This document shows positions 13,001-26,957 of a DNA stretch of 64,000 bases, piece after piece. Location of the stretch: assembly GCF_028769735.1 (NCBI RefSeq), contig NC_088175.1:4216001-4280000 (forward strand). Direction: 5' to 3'. The notes below the pieces were generated by a model. That model worked only from the letters and a program-made list of their open reading frames with translations, ran no database searches and had not been told where the DNA came from. Position numbers and translations under genes: made by a program. Every line of letters starts with the position of its first letter. The first letter of the stretch is position 1. The DNA comes from Zonotrichia leucophrys gambelii. Lineage: Eukaryota; Chordata; Aves; Passeriformes; Passerellidae.

Positions 13001-14875
13001 AGTGGCATTGGTGAGACGTTTAAAATTAGACAGTAGACTGTTCAATGTACAAATAAGGAGGAATTCTTGTCCCAGCATGGAAATGGGTTAAATGATGGAA
13101 AATCTTCTGCCTGTAACTTCTCCAAATCTGCCCAGTGCTCTGTTCTCCTAGACAGTGCATCCTCCCAGATGGTGATCAGGCACAAAGCTGCCAACAGCTG
13201 CAAAATGGATTAACCAAGGTCTTAAATTATTTTTGTCTCTCAAGTTGCTCACTGCTTTGTAAAAGACTGACTGACTACACTAAAAGTTAGAGTAATCCAG
13301 CCTCTTCCAGAACATTTCATGAGGTAGGAGAATTTGCAAATAACTGCAACCACAAAAAAACCCCAAAACAACAACCCGTTATGGGTTTGGGGAAGTCCCA
13401 AATATATTCCTTTTGCCCTCATGATCTGCATCATCTTCACACTTCTTTGTTCTGGTTTTCCTTTCAGTGCTCTCCAGGATCTCTGTGCTGACATGCCCTG
13501 TGGCAGGGAAGGGAGGCACAGAGCAGGAAGGGGGAGGATTTCTGAGGAGCCTCTGTGCTCATTATGGGCTGGCTCTTCAGCAGCACTGTCTGCAAAGGGT
13601 AATGACATTGTTGGAGTGACGCTGCAAAAGCAACAAAGATCCTGAATGGCCATCAGAAGCTTTTTGCTTTGTTTAAATAAATTGCTTCATCCTAATTTTA
13701 CCATACACATTGAAGTATTTTCCTTCAAATAAGAAGTAAATTCCGTTAGGAAATTAGTCCAGGTGCCAATCACATCATCTTTCTTGTTGACTTGGCTTCA
13801 TCTTTACCTAACCAGTCTTTGGTGATTTACCATTGGTTAGATCCTATGAGATCACCTTATGATTTCATTGCAGTTCAGCACAGGAATCTATCCTGTACAC
13901 CACAGGCTGTTTCTACCTTATCTGCATTTTAATGGCTCTTCCAGTTCCATGGTTTGGACTCTGCAGCCCTTCCCACCAGACATGAGCATGTTTTGACCTC
14001 AATTTGAGAGGAAACAAAGTGCTGCAAATGACTTTTCCATGAGTGAAGCACCAGATAAGGTTTTACAAATGGAAAGGTGAGCCACAGAGCACCATCTATG
14101 CTAACCCTCTGTTTAAAAGAAGAAAAATAAAAGGAAGCAGCCAGCTGTCCTACTCCTTCTGACACAGTCAGACAGTGCTTTGCAGGATTCACCTTCTTCC
14201 AGAAGTAGTGATTAAAATTTAACACTCAGTATCTTCAGATGACACGGTTAAAAAAAGCAGCTGATACATCACAGAGGATATTCTCAGCAGCTGTCAGCCA
14301 GGTTTTCTGTGTAGTTGAACAATTCTTCATACACAACCACTGTGTTGCAGCCATCCCAAACACACGGGCTGCCTTTTCCTAGACACAAATTAACATGAAT
14401 CTTATTCCTCCTGCAATTTTGCCACTGACTCAATGCATAGCTGAGCCCAGAAGCAGCAGCATTTTGCTGTTGGTGGCAGTTTTGGAGGCTGTACTTAAAA
14501 CTGAGCAGATTTGATGACTTGTGTGGACATTTATATTCACAGCAAATCCAACGATATTCCCAGGAGGAGCAATAGTTAGTTCCAGTGTCCTTGACAAGTA
14601 TGAGCAACAGCATGTTTGTGGCAGGGTAAAATTCTCCCTGTGGCATTCTCTGCTTCCAGTCCTCTTGTGTTGTGTAGTCTGACATGTTCTCCATTAAAGA
14701 GGAGTCAGGCAAGAAATTCAGAACTTCTTAAAATTTTTATTATTTTTCCTCTTTGTCAACTGAAATATTTGTAAATTTTCTGTGGAAAACAAGAGTGAAA
14801 ATAGACCTGTCACAATGCTTTGTTCTTATTCACATTCTGGGTTTTAATCTTGAGATCCAATTTAGTTTCTCACTT
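10086..14875. other. Unique sequence between CR1 fragments
   Basis: About 4.8 kb. A short TTTG microsatellite at 10960-10981 is listed separately. The longest open frames are 139 codons (12069-12488, minus), 134 (13249-13653, minus) and 142 (14284-14712, minus). The last encodes a cysteine-rich frame with no family I recognise. None has convincing splice or promoter context. I see no gene. Confidence 0.55.
10960..10981. repeat. (TTTG)n microsatellite
   Basis: Five consecutive TTTG/TTTG-like units. Confidence 0.9.
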
Positions 14876-15180
14876 GTTGAAAGGAGGTTGTACCAAGGTT
14901 GGGGCAGTCTCTGTTCTACAGTACATGGCAGGAAATGGCTTCAAGTTTTGCCAAGGGAGGTTTAGAGTGGATATGAGGAACAGTTTTTCCATGGAAAAGG
15001 TGGTCAAGCACTGGAACAGGCTGCTCAGGGAAGAGGTGGAGTCACCATCCCAGGTATTTAAAAGATGTGTAGATGTGGAACTTAGGGACATGGTTTAGTG
15101 GTGACCTTAGCAATGCTGGGTTAATGGTTGGTCTTGATGATCTTAAGGTTCTTTTCCAATCTAAGTAATTCTGTGATTCT
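14876..15180 (+). mobile_element. CR1 LINE 3' end, truncated
   Basis: This is the 3' end of a CR1 retroposon on the plus strand. It carries the last part of the reverse-transcriptase ORF (readable at about 14880-15098, ending in the family's usual LRDMV-type C-terminus) followed by the short 3' UTR. Diagnostic blocks are caagcactggaacaggctgc, the gacatggtttagtggtgac block, ggtcttgatgatctta, and the 3'-terminal attctgtgattct at 15168-15180. CR1 copies characteristically end in such octamer repeats and are 5' truncated, as here. The frame is a fossil. The 92-codon open frame over it (14820-15098) is the transposon remnant, not a host gene. Several substitutions relative to typical CR1 suggest an old insertion. 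Confidence 0.9.
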
Positions 15181-18100
15181 TTTGCCAAGTAAGACCATGT
15201 GTTCCTGAAAAACTTTCAGAAGGAAAATTTCATCAAATCTTGCATGTGCCTGTGAAAAGAAGCTTCAGTGAGTTTGCATTTTCATCAGAGGCACCCTTCA
15301 ACAAGAAGTAAAATGGTGTTCCATTGTGTTTTTTAAAGCTTGTACAGCAATTATACAGATTTTGGATTTATGATGCTTTCAAAAATCTAAAGTACCATTC
15401 TTTCATGATTTCTAGGTGACAAATTCAGGGACTTCTCCACTTGTTTGTCAGCTGTAGTAAATAATTTGCTATGAATTAATCACATTTTATGTGTTCTATG
15501 TGCTAACATCCAACCAAATGTGAAGGCAAGAGTTGAATTTCTATTCTAGAGAGGCTTTTCTCCCCTTAGATTTCAAGAAAAAAATCAATTTCAGACTATG
15601 CAAAGGTCAGTTTGCTTAAGTTTTTGTCAAAGTACAAGACAAGACTGGATAATGATCACTGGATTTGGGTGGATGTGGGCTGGCTTGTCTCACTGCTGAC
15701 AATCACTCCACTACTTTGGCTGTGGATTTGCAATTCTTTGCTAAGAAAGAAACTGAAGAAACCCCCAGGCCTCCATTGCTCACTATTGTTCTCCCAAGCC
15801 AGCAATGAAAGCAAAACTTCAAAGCTCTATAAATCTGGTATTAGTTAAGAAGATAATGATAATCATGAATATTCCAGAAGTGCCTGTGGGATGACTCTGA
15901 GTGGCCTGACACTGCTGTGGAGCAGCAGATGGCCACAGCCTTGGAAGGTCTGTAGCCCAAGTTGGCGTCAGAAAACCACATTGTTATTGCAAGCTTTCTT
16001 TAGAGATGTGTCTTTGTGTTAAGATGTAAATCAATCATTGCAGGGGCTGCTTCTGAACCAAGAGTATAGCACAGGCAGCCACGAGTACATCCAGGTTTTT
16101 GAGGTAAAATTCAAGCTTTGTGGGGTAACTTTTTTTTTTTCCTGAGACAATGCAGATTAACAAAGCTTTCTGGGCTTGATGAATTTTGGTCAGGTCCAGT
16201 TTTTGCCAGAGTTCTGGCAGCCCATCGTTGTGTAATCATTAGAGAAGGGAGAATCAAATGCTGCACATTACCTGCTCCATGCTGCCCGCTGATGGATCAC
16301 ACTCACGTCAGACATGGATAATCTCTCTGAAGCTGCCTTCACCCATCTTGTTTTGGTGCTTCAAGGCTCATGACTGGTTTTTTATTTGATGTTTTTTCAC
16401 TTCAATCTGATTCAAAATGCAAGGAGAAAGCATTGGTTTTCTAATCACCCTAGACATGAACTCTGGTGAAGAGGTTGAGGGAGGCAGCAGCTGCTTCTGG
16501 CTGATCCTGATGCAAAAAACAAGCCTCTGCAAATGGCAACACATCAGACAGTGTTTATTCACCATCCTGAATCAAAATGGACATGAGCATATGCTGTCAT
16601 TCTTCTTGAAGAAATGTATTCTTATTTAAGAACCTAGGGGAAAAAAAATCCACAATTCTATAGGCATTTGCTATTCACATCTAGAGCCAAATCCAGTGGT
16701 TGGACTCTGAGTCATCTGTAATTTATCCATAGTAGCCTGAAGCAATTTGTTTCATTTGAAATACATGAGGATGTTTCTCTCTGGCTATAATAGAGGTGAG
16801 GTACCTGAGTCAGAATAAAGATTATCCAGGTCAGGAAAAAGGAGGAGTAGTGACAGGAGGGGACTGAAGGCGAGCAGGACTCTGCTATCTCTCCTGGTTT
16901 GTTTACAAGTCTTGCTATCTCTCATCAGTGCCTGAAGCCAGAGAAGCGTGGGCTTCACCCAGCTCTTTAAAGTGTAGATTGAGTTACTCCTGTTGTTGAT
17001 GCTCGATGTGGATCATTTAATTCATTCTGCAGAAAATGTGAAAATCATGTGGCTGCAGCAACTTAGCCCAGGAGCAAGATGTCTTGGGAGCTTAGTTTTC
17101 TCTCTTTTATTAGGAAGCACTGGAACATATCCCAGTGGCTACATCAGTGGCCCCACTAACATTTCTGGCAGAAAAGGAGTAACTGGTGCTTCATGCTGCA
17201 GGGGTTTCAGATGGTATATCCAGTCGCTCCAGATGAGACACAGATGACACCCAGCCTGTCTGTGAAAGTACTTAGAGGCACTCAATGCCAAGTAAAAATA
17301 AATGCTTATCACTATTTTTATATGCAGTTTAAGAAATTTAACCATTCTGTCTAAGACATTAGGTTTACAGTTGGTATTGCCCAGTATGGCTTGAATGAGT
17401 TAAGTAAATATATTAAAGTCCTCCTGTTAAAACAGTTCCATCTCTCCTCCCCCAAAGCAGCTAAAGATCCATTCAAAACAAGGAATTTGAATCATATTCA
17501 CAACAAGCATGTTTTTTACCAGAAGAAAGAAAAAGACTTTACTACTTCCTCTCCTTCATTCAGATGCCAGAGGATTGACATCATTTGTGGTCCTGATTCA
17601 TCTGTCAAAGAGCTTCAGTGCAGCAGTGGAGTGCCCAGGGTCACCTCTGCAGCAAAGGAATGACAGGAGATGGGGCTACTTGGGAAGGTAAAGCCCTTCT
17701 AGTGGCTATGGCAAGGAACAGGACATGGGTCTGGTCACTGCAGACAACAAGAAATCACTTCAGCCTGTGCCAAAGGAGATGAATAAAGATATGCCACCCT
17801 GACCGTCAATGGGGAATTCAATACTCTCAGCAGAGTCCTCTGATATATCACACACAGTGCACACTTTTCCAAATTTCAGGTAGGCTCTCATTCAGATTTA
17901 TTTTCCTGCCTCAATGCAAAGGTCAGTCTGAGCTACAGAGGTTCTGGAGTTCTCACCTCCATGTACACTTGGTCTAGTGTATTGTTGATATTTGTTGGTC
18001 TAGCAAAATGTGCTGTCCAGCATTAGGGGAAAAATAATAGGGTTCCAGCACTGCCATCTAATAAGTTCCCAGATGCTCAAAAATAGTAGGAAAATCCTTG

Positions 18101-21100
18101 TTTTGTACCCTGGATTCCATTTTCTTGTGGAAAATCACATTAAATTATCATTTTTTGTGGAATATGGAAAGTTCCACCTGCCATACACGTGTTATGTTAT
18201 TGAGGAAAAGGGAAATCCCTGATACTGTTTACAGACAGCTTGTTTGTTCAGCATTGTCTAGAGCTGGCCAACCAACCTTAAAATAAAACTGCAAGCAAAA
18301 TGCTTGCAGGAACCAAAATTATTTACTGTCAAAAATATCTACTCATTCAACGAGTTCAGCTAAACCTTCCTTTTACAGCCTGCAGTTTGATTCATGGAAG
18401 AAACTAGAGAGCTGTGCTTTAGCTGAGATTCAGGATATTGCTGAGCACTTATTTTTGGTGGATGGGAAGGATGGGATGCCTGTTCCTTAGGAGGAAAAGG
18501 CAAAGCCCTCTCTTTGGTAATTCCACAATGGAGTTACCTTCCATCCTCTTTGGGTGTTCCAGAACATCCAGGACAGGGCTGGGTCATTTCTGGTGTGACA
18601 CTAAGCTCTCTGTGAGTCTGCTGCTTTCAACAAACTCAGTAGCTTCACACCTGTGGAAGGTAGAGAACAGCATTAATTTGATTTCACAGCTAGCCAGAAC
18701 TCTGCTGTCAGGTTCTAGGAACTGACAACCAGAGCACATGAACTCTCATGGACTCTGCTGGAGTCACCCGCCTAAGGTTTCATCTCACAAAACATTTAGC
18801 TTTGCTTTATGACTGTCACATCTAACATTCCTAAGAAGGAGGTTTTTCTTACTTTGATTTTTAAAATCTCTCCTTCTCTCCCTTGTTTTATTATCCTCTT
18901 CATACTTTTCTCATCCATTCAAAACTTTTAGCTGTAAATGTCCTTCAGTGACCCTTTTCACTTGGCCACATGCCTTCCATTTGGTGTTTCAAGATCCCAT
19001 GAAAGGTGGGGGTATCTCACCTTTTTACTTATTTATCTTTTTTTTTTTGAGAAAAACAAAACAAAACCAGAACTGTCTCAAGGTGTTAGACAATTTTTCA
19101 GTTTAAATCATGATTTAACCTCAGTATGCTGCCGAGCAAGATATTCTTGAAATCCTCAATACTCTGGTGCAGCATTCATAATCTGGCCTTTATAAATAAA
19201 CATGTATTGAAAAAAAAAATCAAGGTTGATGTGGGGCCATTTTTTGTCAGGTTTGGAAAGATAAAGTCTAGAAAACTGAGCTTGCTCCAGCCCTGGACAA
19301 TCCTGGTGGGAGAGTGTAAAGTTGCTTTACTTTTGCTCCTTAGAAATTTCATCTTTGTGAGGGAGACTGAAGAGAATTTGAATCTCTGAAGTATTGCAGA
19401 TACATTGTTTTCTTTCTGCCTGACCTAGTGAGAAAGCCTCGAGTGAATTTTTCCTTTGCTGCTTCCCTGTTGGAAGCAGCCAGTGGAGGAGATTTACACA
19501 GACCCCACTTACAGATGGCAGAGTGGCTTGTAGCATTAACACACAATTCATTAAAAAAAGTGTTCTGCCCTGTGTTTAGCATGCAGAAGGAGTGTGCATT
19601 GTACACTCAGCAGTTGTTCATGGGCTTTTTGTGACTCAGTAAATAGGCAGGCTGCACATGAGCTACCCACCCAAAATACCTCAGGTTAATGTTCTCCATT
19701 TCTGGCAACTCAGAAAGACTCAGCCCCTGGCATGCCTGTCCATTTACCACAGCTGAGTTCAGAGGGTGTGATGTCTCATATTTTGGGGCCTAGAGCCAAT
19801 TTTTTTATTGTTATGGAGTATTTGTATTAGCTGGGATTTTCATCAGCAGCCAGTCAAGGGCAGAGCAGGCCCCCATAGCAACTGCCTAAACAGCTCTAAC
19901 TCAAAAACTTTGTCATTTTTATATTTCCTGTGTTTCCCTCTGTGTTCTTGTGTTTAAATCTTGCTGAAGACTCTTTCCAGGCTCTGAATGGGCTTCTCTC
20001 CTGGTGCAAATCCCAACCATTGCCAAGGACTGGCTGCTCAGGAGGTGGCATCAGCTCCTGGGCAGATACAGGTACCCCAAGAGAGCAAGTTTTCTTTATG
20101 CCAGGCTGGTTGCTGAGGGAGAACTTTGGATGTGCTGGTGTGCAGGCTACTCTGGGAGGCAAAGGGATGCCCAATCTCTTCATGTCTGTCTCCTGCTCAT
20201 AAAAGTGATCTTTCTCTTTGGCCTTTCCCATCACCAAAGCATCTCTTCGGGCAGAAAAACTGTTTTGCCTCCATCCCTGAACAGCTCAGGTCAAGTTTTG
20301 CCCTCAGGCTACCAACGGGAGCAAGCCAAGCACCTCCTGAAGTTGAATTGCTGGTGAAGGCACTCTCTGGCAGTCATTCTCCTAGCACTGATCCCAGCCA
20401 GCCTGAGTAATTCTGAGCAATTCTGTGTGTACTCAGCAAGTCAGCCAGCTGTAGTTGCAGAAGGAAATCATCTTTGTGCCATTGCTTTCAAGGTTCAGCT
20501 ACAAAATCTGCTGGTGCTGAGTCATTGGTCACCCAAGAGCAGCAGCAGGCAGAGTGGTCTGATTCTGACACACAGTCCATGCACTTTTAACAAATTGCAT
20601 GTTTCCTGTTATCTGCTAGCAGCTGATAACTCATTCCAACCATATCTGTCTCTGAAAGAGCATTGTAATAATTGTAGTGCTAAGCTCCAGCCAAGATGCA
20701 GGGAAGGACAAAGCAGCAGGGCTCCAAATATTTCTCTCATGGAAATTGCCTTGTGAAACAATCAGCATTTCCACCTGGAAGTCAAAATGCTGGATTTTTC
20801 TTCAAAAGTGAAGATGGTAGATATTTAGGAAGGTTAAAGAGGTGATGGGCAGTGTAAAAGTCTCTTTGCAATATCACACAAAGAACCTATGGCTGCAATT
20901 GTTTCACTGTGAGAGGTGAATGGCAAGAGTTTACACTGTTGTTTTTCTTCTTGACTGTGCCAAGAAGTGTCATGCGAGGTGTAAATACCTGAGATCTGAC
21001 TTTGTGCTCCTTGCTCAGCAGAAACTCCCACAGAAGCAGTGCAACAGGAGCACTGCCCTGGCTAAGAATTTTGTGTTAAATTTCAGAAACTTGAGCTTGC

Positions 21101-21260
21101 TGCAGCTGACTGATTGTGCAGCAGGAACTCTGCAGGTCTCCCTGTGAGAAAGGTGAGCTCTGACACCTCTATTTCACAGGCAGGGAATAATGACAGAAAG
21201 CAAGTTTCTCTGTGGTTTCCATTGCCACAGGTAACATGTTTGTGGTGACAAGTGTTGGTG
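15181..21260. other. Long unique stretch, no gene seen
   Basis: About 6 kb. Open frames reach 117 codons (20004-20357, plus) with a 113-codon frame on the opposite strand (19896-20237), the mutual overlap expected of chance frames. A ten-base T run lies near 16131. No repeat family, RNA gene or domain was recognised. Confidence 0.55.
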
Positions 21261-21331
21261 CAAGCCAGGTATCAAAATCCTTAATAAACCCCCATCAAGC
21301 CAGGTATCAAAATCCTTACTAAAGCCCCCAT
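21261..21331. repeat. 35-bp tandem duplication
   Basis: Two adjacent units start with caagccaggtatcaaaatcc (21261 and 21296). The second has a substitution, ttac for ttaa, and a one-base insertion in its tail. Confidence 0.9.
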
Positions 21332-24300
21332 CCTTGGCAGATCTATCTGAAAAGGAAGAATGCAGTAACACCACAAACCCTCCTGCAAATCCCATTCTGG
21401 TAAGAGTGGGCACTATTAGGATCATGCCTTCCACAGCAGGGGTTAATATAAAAGCATACATCAGAGCCATCTTTTCAAATTAGTATTTCATTCCTAAGTG
21501 CCCTTTAGCTCGCTACATCACAGAACAGAGATGACATTTCTGTCCTTGTAAATGTGCTGCACTCCTCTAATCAGGATGTGTTGTGTTGGTGTTACTGGCT
21601 GCTAACACAGCCTGGCCTGCTGCAGCAATCCCATTTGGAAAATCTTGGGAATATTTTGCCATCTCTGTGGCCAGCCTAGAGCCTTTCAAATAGGGCTGTA
21701 TTGATGAGGAAGGACTATCTGCTAACTGTGTCATCTATCAAGCACAGCGGAAATACAACAAGTAGCAGGGATTCAAAATAGCTTTTAACTGGACAATGCA
21801 CTGTCCACATGTACACACAAAACTCTGTGTTGTGTTCATTTCAAATCTCATCCATCCCACAGCCTCTGTTGCACCAAGGGTAATGTAGCAGATGACTTCA
21901 TTCCTTTGCCATCCCTCACACTTCAGTGCAGAATTTCCTTGACTCTGAGGTTTTGGAGCAGTACAGGAAAGCACACAAGTGACACAGGTTAACTTGGACC
22001 CTACTCTGATGCAAATACCAGAAGAAAATGGTTTTCAGTGTCTCAGTTATCCCAGGTGGGTGTATAAGAAGTGAATCCACTACTTGTATAAGAAAGGAAT
22101 GACTCACTGTGTTCAGCCACAAGCCAAGGGAGATTTCAGTGGCTTGCATTAGGATCTAGAAACAGCTTGGGATCTGGGATGGCGCTGGATGAGGTGAGGT
22201 GAGACCTGTGCATTAGTTGGATTTGTATGAAAATTAGAGGGCCCACACTGGACTATTTGGCATTTTGCTCATCAGCTGGAGTTCCAGCTTCAGCACTGAG
22301 CTCCAGGTACCAGGTCAAGGATGGCTGCAAACAAGGTGCTCTGTGGGAAAGCTGTGGTAAAACATCTGCTGCATCTGAGCATCTTTCACCATCTGGAGTT
22401 AGACAAGGAGACTTACAGCTTTCAGATATGTAAATATGTCAAATTATTGATGTTACAGATGGTTTATGAGTTTCTTGAACAACCTGCCTGAACTTGTTCA
22501 GTTCTGAGATTCACCTCAATTTTTTAATGAATTCTCTACAGCAACTGATCTTCAATGCTCTGACCTTTTCCTCCCTCTCTGTTCTCCAGAGAATAAGATA
22601 TTGCAGATGTGAGTGGGTAAGAGGGCTAAAATAAAAGTCAAAATGCAACAATAAAAATGAAAAATATAGAGCATGCAGAAAAATATTTTTATATTTAAAT
22701 GAAAGAAAATACTACAAAGCCAAAGAAGTTTGGTACCACCAATTTCTAATAACAATTTCCACATGCTTGCCATGTATGTGCAATCTGCAGCACTCCAGTT
22801 TGGCAGTAAAAAAATAAACATTTATAGTGACCACAGCAGTCTTTTTGAAACCTGACAGAGGTACCCAAGAGACCAGAAACTTTAGAGTACAAGTCAAAAC
22901 TGGTGCAAGTCCATCTTGGTAGTGAAAGATATACAGAGGCTTAAGTGTGGCTTCCTGTTGCAGTAACTTGATTGTCTCAGGTCCCCTGTGACTGCCTTGG
23001 AAATATCCACCAGCAGCTTAGAGGGCTGACAGGGAATTTGAGCTTGTGTACTGACATTTCTGAAGGCTGGCAGGGAACATGATAGTAAATGGTTGGCCAT
23101 TCTGACATGAGTTTACTTGCCAGAGAGGTAGTATTACATCAGCTCAAACCCTCTGGAAAGTATACTGAGTTCAGAATCTCCTTCGGTCTAAGCTAAATGT
23201 GCCACATGGGGGAATTAAAAGCCTTGGTATACTCAGATTTTCAAATTGGCTCCATGTGTATTCAAAAATCTGGATTTAGAGCCTGTTACATAGTTTTGAT
23301 GAAGCAGCCCTGAAATCAGTGAGTCAGTATACGAAGTTATTTGGGTTTGAATTTCATTTCTATTATGAAGTACAAAAAACCTATATTTTATTGCTGCTTA
23401 GAAATGTATCTTGGTCAAAAGATTATAACTTATTCTTTGCCTTCCCATCTTAAATTGTCCAGAAAGATCCTAGGGTGAGACCATAGGCTGGGTCACTGGA
23501 GCAATATTTTATGAATGTTTTGCAGCAGTACAGGAAGATCATTTCTTCATTGCAGTAAGTGGAAGAAGGGTAGCTTTCTCATTCACTGGTGAGAGCATTT
23601 GAATGAGTCTCAGAAGACTTACACTGCACTACAGATTATCTTTTGAGAAGTTACCACAGTTCTTTAATAGTGCAAAACAAATGTCCTTTCTATAAGTGCT
23701 TTAATAACCCAACTTGGAGGCAGCAATAAGAGCATCACAGTAAAAAAAGTGTCTGAGCAAGAAGTCAGTAGCTGTGATCCTCCCACAGTGCAGTTTCCAG
23801 CAATACACTGTGCTGCTGGTTAGCACTGGCTTACAGTGTTATTTAAGAACTGAGCCCAGTGCCTGTGTTTGCTCACTTTGTCAGAACAGAGATTTATAGT
23901 GAATGTTCTTCCACCAGAGTGAGAGCGCCAAGACTTCCCTGCAGACACTGACTTTCCCTGGAGGGTTTCAAATCCAAGCACATCCTGACCTTACTCCCTG
24001 TCTGACAAAAATACTGCTTGTGGTGCTTTGTTTCCATGACATGCCTTGAGAAATGCTGTTATAAAATCAACATTTCAGGCAGCGTGGATTGCTAAGCCCC
24101 TTAATATTTTTTATTATAAAAACTGAAAGAGTTCTCTGTATTCTGCATGCCTTCTTCCACAAACAGCCAGAATCCTGAAAACTGTTGTACTTTTCATCAA
24201 CAGAGGAAGGATTTTGTCCAAGCTTACTCCTGACATTTTGTCACTGGGTCTTTATGGAGGCTAACCCCGCCCAGCTGCATTAGTAGAGTAAATATGTAAT

Positions 24301-24642
24301 ACCTTGCTAGACCAGAAGGTCTATGCCTGTTTTGCAGGTATACAAAAAAATGTTTTTGCCTTTAGCAGACTGTCATGAATATATGGCAAAATTTGTTTTA
24401 ATTTACATTTTCTGTTTTCTGTAACTTTTCATCTGTCACTGTTGCAGTTTGTAGCTGTTTTGGTTTTTTTTCATTCCCAGCCTTTTGTTTAAAGCATAGC
24501 ACTTTTCCACACTCTCCCTTATTGTGAACATATTTCTAAGAACATGCAAGGGAAGGCTGAGCTTTCCCTGAAGTAACTGAATAAATGCCAGGGCCAAGGG
24601 CAGTTTTATCTGGGGGAACTTTGATCTGACTAGTCCTGGAAC
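21332..24642. other. Unique sequence, no gene seen
   Basis: About 3.3 kb. The longest frame is 89 codons (22552-22821, minus), in AT-rich sequence. No repeat or RNA gene was recognised. Confidence 0.55.
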
Positions 24643-24731
24643 CTCCCCAGCAGGGAAAATAGATGGCCTGCAAGCATTCCAGCACAGACCATTCTATGAG
24701 TCTATGATTCCATGATTCTATGATTCTATGG
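24643..24731 (+). mobile_element. Short CR1 LINE 3' end
   Basis: An atagatggcctgcaagcattccagcac-type block is followed by accattctatgagtctatg and further imperfect attctatg octamers ending at about 24731. This is the usual CR1 3' terminus (agatgacct, ccttccaaccc and octamer repeats) in degenerate form. Only about 90 bp remain, so subfamily assignment is not possible by eye. Confidence 0.7.
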
Positions 24732-26913
24732 CAATTCCTGGGCATGCCATGGGACCACAATAAAGTTGAGTACTAAACTAATGTCCATTCATATCATTTT
24801 TGCTTAGATGTAATATATTGGCAGAGGTTCTTCATTCTGGTGAAATTCCACCTTCAGTGTCAAAATACCCTCTGATTTCATCAGGGCCAAGATGTCATGA
24901 GTCTGCTTTCATGCGACATGGACTACACACCTTTGATGGGAGTGAAAATTTCAACAGAGTTGCAGGCACAGTATTCCACCTAGGGTAAAGGTACAAAGAA
25001 TTTCCTTTCCATAGATTATTCTAGCAAGGTTTATAAATAGTTCATAAGTCTCTGGAAGTGCTGAGTGCGCTTCCTGTTTTCAACAATCAAGCCTCAGGTC
25101 ATCCAACTCAGGTTAGTCTTATACTGTAAAGGAAAAAACATCCTTAACCACCAGCACGGACTTCCTAAAGTGATGATAAAGCTACTTCTTGGCAGTGTAA
25201 CAGACCCCTTTTCCACACTAGGACTGAGTGCTACATCTTCCACAATCCACTTCCAGGCTAAATTCTGTCTTGTTTCTCATCAGGATAAACCTCACATAAT
25301 TCCAACAAAGACAATGAAGCAATTCCAGATTTACCAGGATGCCATGGAGAGCAGATTCTGGTCCTCTGCTTTTATAGTTGAGGTGAATGAGACCACAGAC
25401 AATGCCTTCATCATGGAAGGGAAAACTGGAGTCTAACACTTGCTGGTCTCTAAAGGCTTGGTCTCCTCCTGAAGCAGCAAACAGAGGGAGGCTGTGTGAG
25501 AATTATATAAAGTGAGCCAATGCCTCAGTTCTTGATAGAGTCATCTATTCATTTTGCACAGCCTAGCTAAGCCCTGTTCCACTTGTGACTCATTTTTGTT
25601 ATTGATATGAGGTGCTGAGAGACAAAACCACAGTAAGAGACTGCAGAGAACATCAGTAAGAGGCAGAGAACAAACTAGGAAGAAGATGTTTAAAATTTTG
25701 AGTGGAAAGGGGAAAATAAAAAGCTTGCCCATGTGCTTGCCCTGGAAAAGTGTATAAAAGGAAAATGGCACTGCAAAAATAGAGACAGTAGAAAAAGGAG
25801 GAAAAAAAAAGTCTTAAAAGCAAATGAAGAGACTGGTGAAAGAAAATCAGACGTCGTAAAAATTCTATTTGAGCCTATTTTGCCTGCTGAACTTTTTTTC
25901 AACAGTGAGTTTGTGAGGCAATCCATATTCTTAAGCAAAGAAGAAAATCATTCCACTGCAATCTAGATAATTTCCCACTCCATTTGATGATATAATGCAC
26001 TAAGAGCAAGCTGCTCTAAATCATCTAGGATAACCTACCAGTCTCACTTTTCAGCAGAAAAAGATAAACTTTGTTCTAAACAGCTTCACTCACAGAATCA
26101 ATGCCTCTTACATCCCCCACTGAATATTCTGTTCATACTGCACTCCTCCCACGTGGAGGTGCTGAGTAAGTGCTTCTCACAGGTGTAATTGTTCCAACAG
26201 GGCTCTGCCTAGGCACACCACAAAGCAATTTCTCCTTTCCAGAGCCCCCCCAAGACCGTTTCAGTCATGATGGGCATAAGCAAATAAAAGGAAACAGAGA
26301 TTTTATTAAATTCTCTAGCTGTGCTAAGCAATGGATTTGAACATCATTCTGTACTTTTCCTGCAGTAGCAAGTTGCTGTTGTAGGGTTTTTTCTCCCCTT
26401 TACAGAATGCTAAATCCAGCCAGAAAGCTGTTATGAAAAAATACCCAAGGGAAGTGTGATGGAGGTTTTTCTTCACTGATTTCTCTTCTAACATTGTTTC
26501 CTTCCTTCCTCCCCTCTCCACCCTGCGGACTCAATCCTCAGCCTATTGATGTAAAAGGAAAAACCCACACTGACCTCATGTGGCTCTGGATTACGCTCCC
26601 ATTCCTGGGCCATTTGTTTTTATAAGTGAGTTAACAGGAGCACTGAAATATCCTGTCAGAGGAGCTCTGAAAGTGCCATCCACTGCCCTAATGCCTCGTG
26701 TGAGTTTTCAATGGAACTGCATTGTTTGAACCCAAGATAATATTTTACCTTCAATCCACACCATTATGAATTCATTTGACTTTCAGTGTTCAGTAATAAC
26801 AATGAATTTGCTGGATATTGAATGTCACATACCTTTGCCAGTACGGCATTTCATTGTAATGCACGGCAGCATTACTTTAACGATGCCAGGCTTTTTCCAG
26901 AATCCTCTCTGCA

Positions 26914-26916
<3 letters not shown>
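24732..26916. other. Unique sequence, no gene seen
   Basis: About 2.2 kb. The longest frame is 123 codons (25065-25436, plus), without recognisable features. A purine-rich patch lies near 25790-25820. Confidence 0.55.

Positions 26917-26955
<39 letters not shown>
26917..26955. repeat. (CA)n microsatellite, 39 bp
   Basis: An uninterrupted CA dinucleotide run of about 19 units. It is a likely length-polymorphic marker. The histidine/threonine- and valine/cysteine-repeat open frames across it are artefacts. Confidence 0.98.

Positions 26956-26957
<2 letters not shown>

Noticed and set aside
14284..14712. Cysteine-rich 142-codon minus frame as a lectin-like exon
   Set aside because: The cysteine spacing and the tryptophan-containing motifs of C-type lectin domains do not fit, and no splice sites frame it.
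14820..15098. 92-codon plus frame as a host gene
   Set aside because: It is the C-terminal remnant of the CR1 reverse-transcriptase ORF.
23960..23980. ggtttcaaatccaag as a tRNA B box
   Set aside because: No A box or cloverleaf could be formed at the right distance upstream.
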